Position numbers and translations under genes: made by a program. DNA of 64,000 nt from Sphingomonas sp. LHG3406-1 (lineage in GTDB: Bacteria; Pseudomonadota; Alphaproteobacteria; Sphingomonadales; Sphingomonadaceae): assembly GCF_029637485.1 (NCBI RefSeq), contig NZ_CP069128.1, positions 1,550,001 through 1,614,000 of the forward strand, in the 5' to 3' direction. This document shows, in pieces, positions 44,351 to 53,155 of this stretch; position 1 is the stretch's first letter, and each line of letters starts with the position of its first letter. The notes beneath the pieces were generated by a model. That model saw only the letters and a list, made by a program, of their open reading frames with translations, was not told the origin of the DNA and ran no database searches.

Positions 44351-45499
44351 ATGGTCTCCACCAAGCCTTCTCTCGATTATTATGACATCCTTGGCGTCCC
44401 AACGAACGCCGCGCAGGATGATATCGCCGCCGCCTATCGTGCGCGCATCATCGGCGTGCGCGACGTTGCGGGATCAGGCGAACAGACCCGGCAGCTCAAC
44501 CTCGCCTATCGCGCGCTCAGCAACCCCGATCGGCGCCGGAGCTACGACGAGGCGCTTGGCGTCAGGACCGCCGATCCCCTGCCGCAAGCCGGGGTCGCCG
44601 GTGCCGACGAAGACGCCTTTCAGGAGCCCGCGCCTCAGCATGACGGCTGGCACGATGGGGTCGCCCACGACGATTATGTCGATGACGAGCCCCCGCCGCG
44701 GCGGCGTCGCGGGCCTGCCCTACTGCTGATCGCCGGCCTGGCGATCGCCCTGCTGCTTGCCGGAGCCTGGGCGACGGGCATGTTCCAGTCGGACCAGCCA
44801 GTGCAGGTCGCGGGTGCGGACCAGGGTGGCGGGACGACCCCGGCGAATGGCGGTCCCGAAGCTCGGCCGTCCAGCCCTCTTGGCGAACTTGCCGAGGCCA
44901 TCGGCGCCCTCGCTCCGGGTCAGCAGCGCCCGGACGAGGGCACGCCAGCCGAGGCAGAGGGCACGATCACGGCCTCCGGGACGACGGCAGTGCCGCAGGA
45001 GCAGGCGACTTCCGGCACCGATGCGGCGGCGCAGCAAGCTGGCGAGGAAGGTGGCGATGCGCCAACCCTGGCCGAAGGCGGCGAGCCGGCGACGGCCGAG
45101 CCCGAGGCGGCCGCGGCCGAAGAGGAACCCGCGCCGGCGGCTCCGGCCGAGCAGCCGGCCCCTGCCCCGGTCGAGCCGGCCCGTCCCGAACCGGCTCCGC
45201 GCGCACCGCCGCTGAGCCTCAGCTCGGGTCCGCGGCTGCTGAGCGGCGGGCTCAGCAACAGCGACAATCAGGGCGGGCGCTTCACCGGCACGGTCGGCGT
45301 GCGGCTGCTGGTCGGCGCCAATGGCAGGGCGCAGGGATGCCGGGTGACCCGCTCGAGCGGCAATGGCGCGCTCGACGCCACGACCTGCCGGCTACTCCAG
45401 CAGCGGCTCTATTTCGCGCCGGCGCGGGACGGCAGCGGCAACGCGATCAACAGCGTGGTCGAATCGACCCACGTCTGGGGATCGCGCCGCCGGCGCTAG
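44351..45499 (+). CDS. J-like domain / transmembrane / TonB-like C-terminal fusion protein
   Basis: A 382-residue protein from ATG 44351. Residues 9-69 resemble a DnaJ J domain (YYDILGVPTNAAQDDIAAAY, then LNLAYRALSNPDRRRSYDEAL). However, the loop where HPD should stand reads ARIIGVRDVAGS. A single membrane segment spans about 121-144. A Pro/Ala/Glu-rich region (150-290) could reach across the periplasm. The C-terminal 85 residues (GTVGVRLLVGANGRAQGCRV, then LDATTCRLLQQRLYFAPA) resemble the TonB energy-transducer C-terminal domain. Without HPD it probably does not stimulate DnaK. It lies between the GH5-RTX and manC genes; function unknown. Confidence 0.8.
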   Translation: MVSTKPSLDYYDILGVPTNAAQDDIAAAYRARIIGVRDVAGSGEQTRQLNLAYRALSNPDRRRSYDEALGVRTADPLPQAGVAGADEDAFQEPAPQHDGWHDGVAHDDYVDDEPPPRRRRGPALLLIAGLAIALLLAGAWATGMFQSDQPVQVAGADQGGGTTPANGGPEARPSSPLGELAEAIGALAPGQQRPDEGTPAEAEGTITASGTTAVPQEQATSGTDAAAQQAGEEGGDAPTLAEGGEPATAEPEAAAAEEEPAPAAPAEQPAPAPVEPARPEPAPRAPPLSLSSGPRLLSGGLSNSDNQGGRFTGTVGVRLLVGANGRAQGCRVTRSSGNGALDATTCRLLQQRLYFAPARDGSGNAINSVVESTHVWGSRRRR

Positions 45500-46930
45500 T
45501 CAGGCGCGGCCGTATTCATCGTCGAAGCGGACGATGTCGTCTTCGCCGAGATAGGGGCCGCACTGCACCTCGACGAGTTCAAGCGGCACCTTCCCCGGGT
45601 TCGCCAGGCGATGGGTGGTACCGGCCGGGATATAGGTCGACTGGTTTTCCTGGAGCAGCTGGATCTTGTCGCCGACGGTCACCTCGGCGGTGCCGGAGAC
45701 GACCACCCAATGCTCCGAGCGATGATAATGCATCTGCAGCGAGAGGGTCTCGCCGGGTGCGACCAGGATATGCTTGATCTGGAAGCGCGAGCCGCGATCC
45801 TTGGTTTCGTAGCTGCCCCACGGCCGCTCGACCCGCGAGGGTAAGGTGGCGAGGTCGCGCTTGTCGCGCTTCAGCTGGTCGACCACTTCGCGCACATCGG
45901 CGGCACGATCCACCGGCGCGATGAAGACCGCGTCACGGGCGGCGATCACCGCCATTTTCTGGAGGCCGACGGCCGCGACCGTCACGCTGCCTTCGGCGCG
46001 GATGATCGACTCGCTGGTGTCGATGGCGATGATGTCGCCCTGAAGGGCATTGTCGTCAGCATCCTTGTCGGCGAGCTGCCAGACGGCGCCCCACGAACCG
46101 ACATCCGACCAGGCCATGTCGACCGGCACCACGAAGGCGCGCGCAGTCTTTTCCATGATGCCGTAATCGATGGAGATGTTGGGGGCCGCCTCGAACGCCT
46201 CGCGCTCGGGCCGGACGAACTTGCCGTCAATGCTCTTGCTCGCGAGGGAGCGGCTGACCGCCTCGACCAGTTCGGGCATCAGCTTGGCGGCTTCGTCGCG
46301 CAGGGACGAGGCACGGAACAGGAAGATGCCGCTGTTCCAGTAATGGCCGCCGCGGCTGAGGTAATCCTCCGCCGTCTGGCGATCGGGCTTCTCGATGAAC
46401 CGGCGGACGGGACGCGCTTCGCCGATGCCCGGGCCGTCCTCGCTGACTTCGATATAGCCATATTGTGTGTTGGGCTCGGTCGGTCGGGCGCCAAAGGTGA
46501 CGATGCCGCCCTGGTCGGCGGCCGCAATGCCGCTTTCGACCGCTGCCGCGAATGCCTGCTGGTCCTCGATCATGTGATCGGAGGGAAGCAAGAGCAGCAG
46601 GTCGTCCTCGCCGCGATCGAGCGACCAGATTGCTGCCAGCACCGCCGCCGCCGCCGTGTTGCGACCCTTGGGCTCGAGCAGGATCGCCTCCACCGGAACG
46701 CCCGACTGTTCGAGCTGGCGCTGGATGAAGAAGCGATGATCCTCGCCGGCGATCACAATCGGCTCGCGGAATTGCGTGCCGGTCACGCGCAGTGCCGTCT
46801 CCTGGAGCATGGTACGCTCGGTGGAAATGGGCAGGAGCTGCTTGGGAAAGCTTTCCCGCGAGATCGGCCACAGGCGGGTCCCGGAACCTCCCGACAGGAT
46901 GACGGGACGAATGCTGGTCACAGGCGACAA
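45500..46930 (-). CDS. manC: Mannose-1-phosphate guanylyltransferase / mannose-6-phosphate isomerase
   Basis: A 476-residue bifunctional enzyme of GDP-mannose synthesis. The nucleotidyltransferase domain begins with the signature VILSGGSGTRLWPISRESFP, with Lys in FPKQLLPI, and RRFIEKPDRQT lies further on. The C-terminal cupin domain is the type II isomerase (RPWGSYETKD, then SLQMHYHRSEHWVVVSGTAEV in part). It should supply GDP-mannose or a derived sugar to the polysaccharide. The Wza-like gene is 59 bases upstream on the same strand. Confidence 0.95.
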   Translation of the reverse strand: MSPVTSIRPVILSGGSGTRLWPISRESFPKQLLPISTERTMLQETALRVTGTQFREPIVIAGEDHRFFIQRQLEQSGVPVEAILLEPKGRNTAAAAVLAAIWSLDRGEDDLLLLLPSDHMIEDQQAFAAAVESGIAAADQGGIVTFGARPTEPNTQYGYIEVSEDGPGIGEARPVRRFIEKPDRQTAEDYLSRGGHYWNSGIFLFRASSLRDEAAKLMPELVEAVSRSLASKSIDGKFVRPEREAFEAAPNISIDYGIMEKTARAFVVPVDMAWSDVGSWGAVWQLADKDADDNALQGDIIAIDTSESIIRAEGSVTVAAVGLQKMAVIAARDAVFIAPVDRAADVREVVDQLKRDKRDLATLPSRVERPWGSYETKDRGSRFQIKHILVAPGETLSLQMHYHRSEHWVVVSGTAEVTVGDKIQLLQENQSTYIPAGTTHRLANPGKVPLELVEVQCGPYLGEDDIVRFDDEYGRA

Positions 46931-46989
46931 ACTCCTTTTGGCCCCGGTGAGGGACCGGCGTGGGGGACAGAACGGCGGCCGCGAGGCCG

Positions 46990-47703
46990 TCAGAAGATGA
47001 ACGGAACGAAGGAGCCGAGCGGCACCGAGCTCAAATTCTTGAGGAAGCGCCGCGTGGCGTTCTCGCCGACGACAACGATGTCGTTGCCGTAGATTTGCGG
47101 ATCGGTGACCCGCCCCGCGCGGATCTGCCGAAGGCTGAACAGCGCCGCCATCTGCTGATTGTTGACGCGGCGGAAGACCACCACATTGTCGAGATTGGCG
47201 ATGTCGTCCGCGCCCTTGGCCGAAGCGATCGCCTGCTGCAGCGTCATGCGCCCGACGATCGGGTAATTGCCCGGATCGCGAACGGCGCCATCGACGGTGA
47301 CCGTTTGGCCGACCGCCTTCTTGATGTTCACCGTGACCTGCGGATCGCGGATATACTTGCCGCGCAGCTGGTCGGCGATGGAGCCGGCCACCTCGGTCGG
47401 GGTCCGGCCGCCGGCGACCACGGTGCCGACCAGCGGCAGCGACAGGTTGCCGGCCGCGTCGACCTCGCCTTCGCGCCGCAGTTCGGGCGCGCCGAACACT
47501 TCGACGATCAGTTCGTCACGCGGGCCGATGCGATAGTTGGAAAAGTCGAGGTTGGTGGTGGTGTTGCCGGGTGCCGGAAGGGCCTGGCTGACCGACACTG
47601 CCCGGCTGTCGGGCCCAAGTGCGGGAGAGCCGGCACATGCCGAAAGTCCAACCACGAGGGCGAGAGGGGCTGCGCGAACCATACTGACCATTGTGAATCC
47701 CAT
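46990..47703 (-). CDS. Polysaccharide export lipoprotein (Wza/GelD-like)
   Basis: A 237-residue outer-membrane lipoprotein. The signal peptide ends in a lipobox, VVGLSACAGS, so the mature protein is lipidated on Cys. The body has the Poly_export domain (YRIGPRDELIVEVFGAPEL) and a SLBB domain (VTVDGAVRDPGNYPIVGR). It forms the outer-membrane channel for polymer export with the chain-length determinant. ATG 47703, 47691 or 47682 could each be the start. It lies between the Wzx-like and ManC genes. Confidence 0.92.
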   Translation of the reverse strand: MGFTMVSMVRAAPLALVVGLSACAGSPALGPDSRAVSVSQALPAPGNTTTNLDFSNYRIGPRDELIVEVFGAPELRREGEVDAAGNLSLPLVGTVVAGGRTPTEVAGSIADQLRGKYIRDPQVTVNIKKAVGQTVTVDGAVRDPGNYPIVGRMTLQQAIASAKGADDIANLDNVVVFRRVNNQQMAALFSLRQIRAGRVTDPQIYGNDIVVVGENATRRFLKNLSSVPLGSFVPFIF

Positions 47704-47787
47704 TCGTTACAACCCTGCCTTGCGGCACCGAAACGACTGGGAGGCTCCCCTGTTCCGCCGCGCCTGTGGACGGGGCCGATGATGCAG

Positions 47788-49314
47788 CTAGGATCGGCCG
47801 CCCGCTCGAAGCAGCCAGCTGGCCGGGCTTCTCAGGGACGAAGGAAGACGGTGGAGGATCGGCAGCAGTTGCTCCCGCTCACGAGTGCCGAGCGGCAGCA
47901 GCATCGCGGCGGCGGTCAGATAGACGAGGCCTCCGCCGGCGAGCGATGCAAGGATCGCCAGCAGGCCGCTGCCGAGCCACCAGCCGATCAGTTGGGTGAC
48001 TCCCGCGCCGATGAGGCCGGCTAGCATGATGCGGACGATCCAGTTCCAGGTGACGAGCCGCTCGACCAGCCGGTTGGCGGAGCGGACGTTGAGAAGGCCC
48101 ATGAACGCCTGGGCCACCAGCCGGCCGAGCGCCGCGCCGATCAGGCCGAAGGAAAGGGCGAGCGCACTGCCGGCGACGACCGTGACCACCGCTCCTGCCG
48201 CGCCGTTGCGGGCAAGCGCGCGATTGCCGTCGGCGGCACTCAGGACGCTGGCCACGACCAGCGTCAGCGCCGAGCCTAGTCCGGCAAGGCAGAGAATGGC
48301 GGCGGTCGCTTGCCCGCCTGCAAAGGCCGGCCCGAACACCGTCCCGATCGCTTCGGGCGCGGCAGCGGCGGCAATCAGGCAAGCTGGGAGCAGAAGCGAC
48401 AAGGCGAGCCGCACCGCCGTGCGGCTCGCGGCCTCGAAACCGCCTTCGCTGTCGCGTGCGGCGCGGACGATGTTGGGTAGGAGTGCATTGGTGATCATCT
48501 GGCAGACCTGCAGCAGCAGGGCGGCTATGGTTGTCGCCGCGGTGAACAGACCGACCGCCTCGGCACCGATCGCCTGGTCGACGATCAGGGTGTCGGCGCG
48601 TACCCACAGCAGGGGCGAGAAGAGCGTGGCGATATAGAAGGACAATGCATAGCGGTGCATCGTCGGCTTGTCGGGGAGCGGCTCGGTCGGGCGTGAAAGC
48701 TTCACCCGGGCAAGGCCGAGCAGCGTCGGCAGGCTGAACAGGATGTAGGCGGCGAAGGCGCCGTTCGCCCCGTAGAGCAGGCTGCCGGCAATCGCTCCGC
48801 CAATCTGCAGAACGGAACCGATGGTGGCGTAGAGCGAGATGGTGCCGAACGCCCGAATCCCGCGCAGGAAGTGGAACGTGAAGGCGTAGAGCATGTGGAC
48901 GACAAAGCAGACGAGGACGAGGGCGCAGAAGACGAGCCCCTCGGCCGGGCTCGAGGCATATTTGCTGACGATGTCACCCCAGTAGAGCCAGAGGATAGCG
49001 GCGGTGAGCAGCAGGCCGCCGGCGATCGCCCGGACCAGGATGCCCAGGGCGTAGCCAGCAAGATGCCGCGCTGCCCGTTCCTCATTGTCGTGCGGGCATT
49101 CGGCCGCGAACCGCGCCACCGTGCCGCCGATCCCCAGGTCGGCGAGGATAGTGGTGAGGAAGACGAGCCACAGGGCCATGCCTACCGTCGCCGTGCCTTC
49201 GACGCCGAGCAGTCGAGCGACGATTACCGACGCGGCGAAGGAGCCGACCGCCCCGATCAGGCCGGAAAGGACGCTCTGCGAGGCATTCTTGAGCACGTTT
49301 GAGAAAAAATTCAT
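47788..49314 (-). CDS. Wzx-like polysaccharide flippase (MATE/MOP superfamily)
   Basis: A 508-residue membrane protein with about twelve to fourteen hydrophobic segments, starting at ATG 49312-49314. The N-terminal segment (LKNASQSVLSGLIGAVGSFA) and the following IVARLLGVEGTATVGMALWL are typical of polysaccharide-export MOP proteins. It flips lipid-linked repeat units across the inner membrane. It is divergent from the GT4-GT26 gene and first in a minus-strand run with Wza-like and manC. Confidence 0.9.
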   Translation of the reverse strand: MNFFSNVLKNASQSVLSGLIGAVGSFAASVIVARLLGVEGTATVGMALWLVFLTTILADLGIGGTVARFAAECPHDNEERAARHLAGYALGILVRAIAGGLLLTAAILWLYWGDIVSKYASSPAEGLVFCALVLVCFVVHMLYAFTFHFLRGIRAFGTISLYATIGSVLQIGGAIAGSLLYGANGAFAAYILFSLPTLLGLARVKLSRPTEPLPDKPTMHRYALSFYIATLFSPLLWVRADTLIVDQAIGAEAVGLFTAATTIAALLLQVCQMITNALLPNIVRAARDSEGGFEAASRTAVRLALSLLLPACLIAAAAAPEAIGTVFGPAFAGGQATAAILCLAGLGSALTLVVASVLSAADGNRALARNGAAGAVVTVVAGSALALSFGLIGAALGRLVAQAFMGLLNVRSANRLVERLVTWNWIVRIMLAGLIGAGVTQLIGWWLGSGLLAILASLAGGGLVYLTAAAMLLPLGTREREQLLPILHRLPSSLRSPASWLLRAGGRS

Positions 49315-49451
49315 GCGGGAAAAGCGTCCTGCCTCAATCGATATTCGTCCGTTACGACCCGTGCGACGCAACCCTTCGCGCCTATAGGAGTAGTTGGCCT
49401 TGCACCGCCGCTCGTTTGTAGGGGCGTAACGAACGCCTAAAGGTCGGATCA

Positions 49452-51299
49452 TTGAAGATTGTTCACGTCGTTCGTCAATTTCATCCCGGCATCGGAGGGA
49501 TGGAGAACTTCGTCGAGCAGATCGCCATGCGGCAGGTGGCGGCGGGCCACAAGGTGCGCGTGGTCACCCTCAACCGCATCTTCGACGATGGCGAGCACCG
49601 GCGGCTGCCGAAGCGCGAAGTCTGGAACGGCGTTGAGGTCATCCGCATCGCCTTCGCGGGTTCGCGTCGCTATCCGCTTGCGCCGGGAGTCATGGCCGCG
49701 CTGTCCGAAGCCGATATCGTCCATGTCCATGGGGTCGACTTCTTCGCCGACTATCTCGCCGCCATGCGCGCCGTGCACGGCAAGGCGATGGTGCTGACCA
49801 CCCACGGCGGCTTCTTCCACACGAGCTTCGCGCGCGGGCTGAAGGAGGTCTATCTCAAGACCGTCACCCGCGCTTCCCTCAGCCAATATGGCGCGGTCAT
49901 CGCCTGCAGCGCGGAGGACGAGCGAATATTCTCGGGCGTGGCGGGCGAGCGGCTGGTGCTGATCCCCAATCCGGTCGACGTCGACAAGTTCGCCGGCCTC
50001 GCCGATCCGTCCAGCGAGACGATCATCTATTTCGGCCGGCTCGCTCCCAACAAGGAGGTCGGACGGCTGATCGACTGGTTCGCCGGCCTCGCCGAGCGTA
50101 ACCCCGGCGCCCGCCTGATCGTCGCCGGCAAGCCGATGGGGGTCGACCCCGACGTGCTCAGGGCGCGTGCGCGCGACAAGGGGCTGGGCGACCGGTTCGA
50201 GCTTCACGAAAGCCCGAGCAACGACGCGCTCCGTGACCTGATCGCCCGCAGCGGCACCTATGCCTGCGCCTCCTCCTACGAGGGCTTCGGCTTGGCGGCG
50301 GTCGAGGCGGCCAGCGCGGGCCTCTTTCCCCTGCTCAACGACATTCCTCCATTCGCCGACACCCTGTCGCGGCTTGGCTACGGCATGACGGTCGACTTCG
50401 CCGACGACGCAGGCTGGCCCGCCAGCTACGACAGGCTCGCGCGCGAACGAGCCGCGTTTCGGCACGACTTCACCCCCCACGAGATACGAGAGAGGGTCGC
50501 CCCGTTTACGTGGGAGGCGGCGTTGCCGCGTTTCGAGGAAGTCTATCGAAAAGTCCTCGGCAACACCTCCCGCCGGATCGGCAATGTCGAGGTCAGCGTG
50601 CTGGAGCGCGATGCGGCGGTGGAGCGGATCCTGTCGGCGGTGGAGCGGCGCGAGCCGGCGCTGGTCACATTCTGCAACGCCCACACCGTCAACCTCGCCC
50701 GCCGCGACCCGGAATTCCGGGAAACGCTCAAGCCGTTCCTCATTCTCAACGACGGAATCGGCGTGGACCTCGCCAGCCGGAGCCTGTTCGGCCGCGCCTT
50801 TCCCGACAATCTCAACGGCACCGACTTCACCCCCCACCTGCTCGGCGCGGCCAAGAGCCGATTGTCCGTCTATCTGGTCGGCAGCCGCCCGGGCGTTGCC
50901 ATCGAGGCCGGCCACGTGCTGAAGGAGCGCTTCCCCCACCTCGAGATCGCCGGCACCCGCGACGGCTTCTTCCAGGAGGAGGAGGAAGCCTCGCTCACCG
51001 AGGCGATCCGCGCTTCCGGCGCGGACCTGGTGCTCGCCGCCATGGGCCAGCCGCGGCAGGAACAGTGGGCCGCGCGCAACGCCGCGGCGCTGAACCGGCC
51101 GATCATCTGTGTCGGCGCCTTGCTCGACTTCATCGCCGCGAAAGTACCCCGCGCACCCGACATGGTCCGCCGGATGCGGCTCGAATGGGCGTTCCGGCTG
51201 GCGCAGGAACCGCGCCGCCTGGCCAGCCGCTATCTCCTTGGCAACGCGACCTTCCTTGCCGGCATGATCCGGCAGAAGCTGACCGGCACACGAATCTGA
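49452..51299 (+). CDS. GT4-GT26 fusion glycosyltransferase
   Basis: A 615-residue protein that joins two complete glycosyltransferase modules. The GT4 part (1-370) begins KIVHVVRQFHPGIGGMENFV and has IYFGRLAPNKEVGRLIDWF and ASSYEGFGLAAVEAASAGLFP. The GT26 (WecG/TagA) part (380-612) has TFCNAHTVNLARRDPEFRET, LNDGIGVDLASRSLFGRAFP and AAMGQPRQEQWAARNAAAL. It starts at TTG 49452. A stand-alone GT26 gene is at 30878-31675, so the family is duplicated here. The fusion may couple two successive transfers to one acceptor. Confidence 0.9.
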   Translation: MKIVHVVRQFHPGIGGMENFVEQIAMRQVAAGHKVRVVTLNRIFDDGEHRRLPKREVWNGVEVIRIAFAGSRRYPLAPGVMAALSEADIVHVHGVDFFADYLAAMRAVHGKAMVLTTHGGFFHTSFARGLKEVYLKTVTRASLSQYGAVIACSAEDERIFSGVAGERLVLIPNPVDVDKFAGLADPSSETIIYFGRLAPNKEVGRLIDWFAGLAERNPGARLIVAGKPMGVDPDVLRARARDKGLGDRFELHESPSNDALRDLIARSGTYACASSYEGFGLAAVEAASAGLFPLLNDIPPFADTLSRLGYGMTVDFADDAGWPASYDRLARERAAFRHDFTPHEIRERVAPFTWEAALPRFEEVYRKVLGNTSRRIGNVEVSVLERDAAVERILSAVERREPALVTFCNAHTVNLARRDPEFRETLKPFLILNDGIGVDLASRSLFGRAFPDNLNGTDFTPHLLGAAKSRLSVYLVGSRPGVAIEAGHVLKERFPHLEIAGTRDGFFQEEEEASLTEAIRASGADLVLAAMGQPRQEQWAARNAAALNRPIICVGALLDFIAAKVPRAPDMVRRMRLEWAFRLAQEPRRLASRYLLGNATFLAGMIRQKLTGTRI

Positions 51300-51433
51300 C
51301 CGGTAAGGCCAATCTGCGGAATTCGCGGAAAAGCGCCGAAGCGAGTAATTGCCGGCACTTTCGCGATTGCTGGAGGGCCGCGCAAAATGCCAAGGGAATC
51401 AAGGCGAAGGCCGATTCGCAACGGAAAGCTTGA

Positions 51434-53155
51434 ATGATACCCCAGTGGGTCCGCACCAGTCCGACGATGCGGGTGGCAATGCAGGCTTGCCGCCGTCACC
51501 TGCGATTCGCTGCCCTCTTCAGCGCGCTGCTCAATCTCCTGATCGTCGCCCCGATGCTGTACATGCTGCAGGTCTACGACCGGGTGCTGCCGACGCAGGG
51601 CGTCGCGACCCTGCTCCTGCTGACGCTGGCGCTGGTGATTGCGCTTGGCACCATGGCGGTGCTGGAGGCGATCCGCTCGCGGCTGCTGGTGCGGGCCGGA
51701 CTCCAGCTCGACCGCGAGCTGTCTGGCCTGGTCATGCGGGCGAGCCTTCGCCAGACCGACGGTTCCCGCCTGTCGCGGCAATATCTGCGCGAGTTCGACA
51801 CCCTTCGCCAGGCGATGACCGGGCCGGCCATGCACGGCCTGTTCGATGCGCCGTGGGTGCCGATCTACACGATCGTCGCCTTCCTCATCCATCCGTGGAT
51901 CGGCGTGCTGTCGATCGCCGGCACCCTGCTCATCCTGGCGCTCGCCTGGCGGAGCGAGAATAGCACGCGGGCGCCGCTCCAGCAGGCCAATGCGGCGGCC
52001 GGGCGGAGCTATGCGATCTATGACGGCTCTCTCCAGTCCGCCGACGTCGCCCGCTCGCTCGGCATGAGCGAGGCGCTGGTGCGCGGCCATCTGGCCGACC
52101 GCAACGAGATGGTCGGCCTGCAATATGGCGCCGGCATGATTTCGGCGCGGCTGACCGCCGAGAGCAAGTTCGTCCGGATGCTGCTGCAGAGCCTGGCCCT
52201 TGGCCTCGGCGCGCTGCTTGCGGTGAACGGCGAGGTCGGGGCGGCCGCCATCTTCGCCGCCAGCTTCATCGTCGGCCGCGCGCTGGCGCCGATTGACCAA
52301 TTGATCGGCGGCTGGCGGACGATCGTCCATGCCCGCGCATCGATCGACACGCTCGACGAACTGCTGGTGCAGGCGCCCGGGCCGCATGCCACCACCCGCA
52401 TGCCAAAGCCCGAAGGCCGGCTCGACGTCGAGCAGCTTGGAGTCGCCGGCGAGACGGAGAAGCCGATCCTGGCCGCCGTCAGCTTCCGGGTGGCGCCCGG
52501 CGAAGTGGTGGCGATCGTCGGGCCGAGCGGCGCGGGCAAGTCGACCCTGGTCCGCTGCCTTGCCGGCGCGCAGGTGGCGGATGTCGGCTTCATCCGCTTC
52601 GACGCCGCCGAGCAACGCGACTGGGATCCCGCCCAGCTCAGCAGCGAGGTCGGCTTCATGCCGCAGGAGACTTCGCTCTTCGCCGGCTCGATCAAGGACA
52701 ATATCAGCCGCTTCGAGGCGCGCCTGGGGACGAACGCGAGCGACGTTGACGAGGCGGTCATCGCCGCCGCCATGCTGGCCGGCGCGCACGAGATGATCCT
52801 GCTCCTGCCCGGCGGCTACGATCACCGGCTTCCGGTCGGCGGACGCGGGCTGTCGGCAGGCCAGGCGCAGCGGGTGGCGCTTGCCCGTGCCCTGTACCGA
52901 TCGCCCCGCTACGTGCTGCTCGACGAGCCCAATGCCAGCCTCGACGCGGAAGGCGACGCGCAGCTGACCACCACGCTCGAAGCGCTCAAGGCGGCCGGCA
53001 CCACCGTGCTGGTCGTGGCCCACCGCCTGAGCCTGCTTCCGGTCGTCGACAAGATCCTCGTGCTGCGCGACGGGCGCGTAGCGCTCTTCGGCGGACGCGA
53101 CGAGGTCATCCAGACCCTTCGCCGCGGTCCGGCCCAGCTGGCGGCAAACGCATGA
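51434..53155 (+). CDS. Type I secretion ABC transporter (PrtD/AtrB-like)
   Basis: A 573-residue half-transporter. The membrane domain (about 15-300) is followed by an ATPase domain with Walker A GPSGAGKST, Q loop FMPQETSLFAG, signature LSAGQAQRVALARALY and Walker B YVLLDEPNASLD. The order and signature (LSAGQAQRVALARALY) fit the PrtD-type family that exports RTX proteins. The next gene overlaps by four bases. It should energise export of the GH5-RTX enzyme and possibly the peroxidase. Confidence 0.92.
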   Translation: MIPQWVRTSPTMRVAMQACRRHLRFAALFSALLNLLIVAPMLYMLQVYDRVLPTQGVATLLLLTLALVIALGTMAVLEAIRSRLLVRAGLQLDRELSGLVMRASLRQTDGSRLSRQYLREFDTLRQAMTGPAMHGLFDAPWVPIYTIVAFLIHPWIGVLSIAGTLLILALAWRSENSTRAPLQQANAAAGRSYAIYDGSLQSADVARSLGMSEALVRGHLADRNEMVGLQYGAGMISARLTAESKFVRMLLQSLALGLGALLAVNGEVGAAAIFAASFIVGRALAPIDQLIGGWRTIVHARASIDTLDELLVQAPGPHATTRMPKPEGRLDVEQLGVAGETEKPILAAVSFRVAPGEVVAIVGPSGAGKSTLVRCLAGAQVADVGFIRFDAAEQRDWDPAQLSSEVGFMPQETSLFAGSIKDNISRFEARLGTNASDVDEAVIAAAMLAGAHEMILLLPGGYDHRLPVGGRGLSAGQAQRVALARALYRSPRYVLLDEPNASLDAEGDAQLTTTLEALKAAGTTVLVVAHRLSLLPVVDKILVLRDGRVALFGGRDEVIQTLRRGPAQLAANA

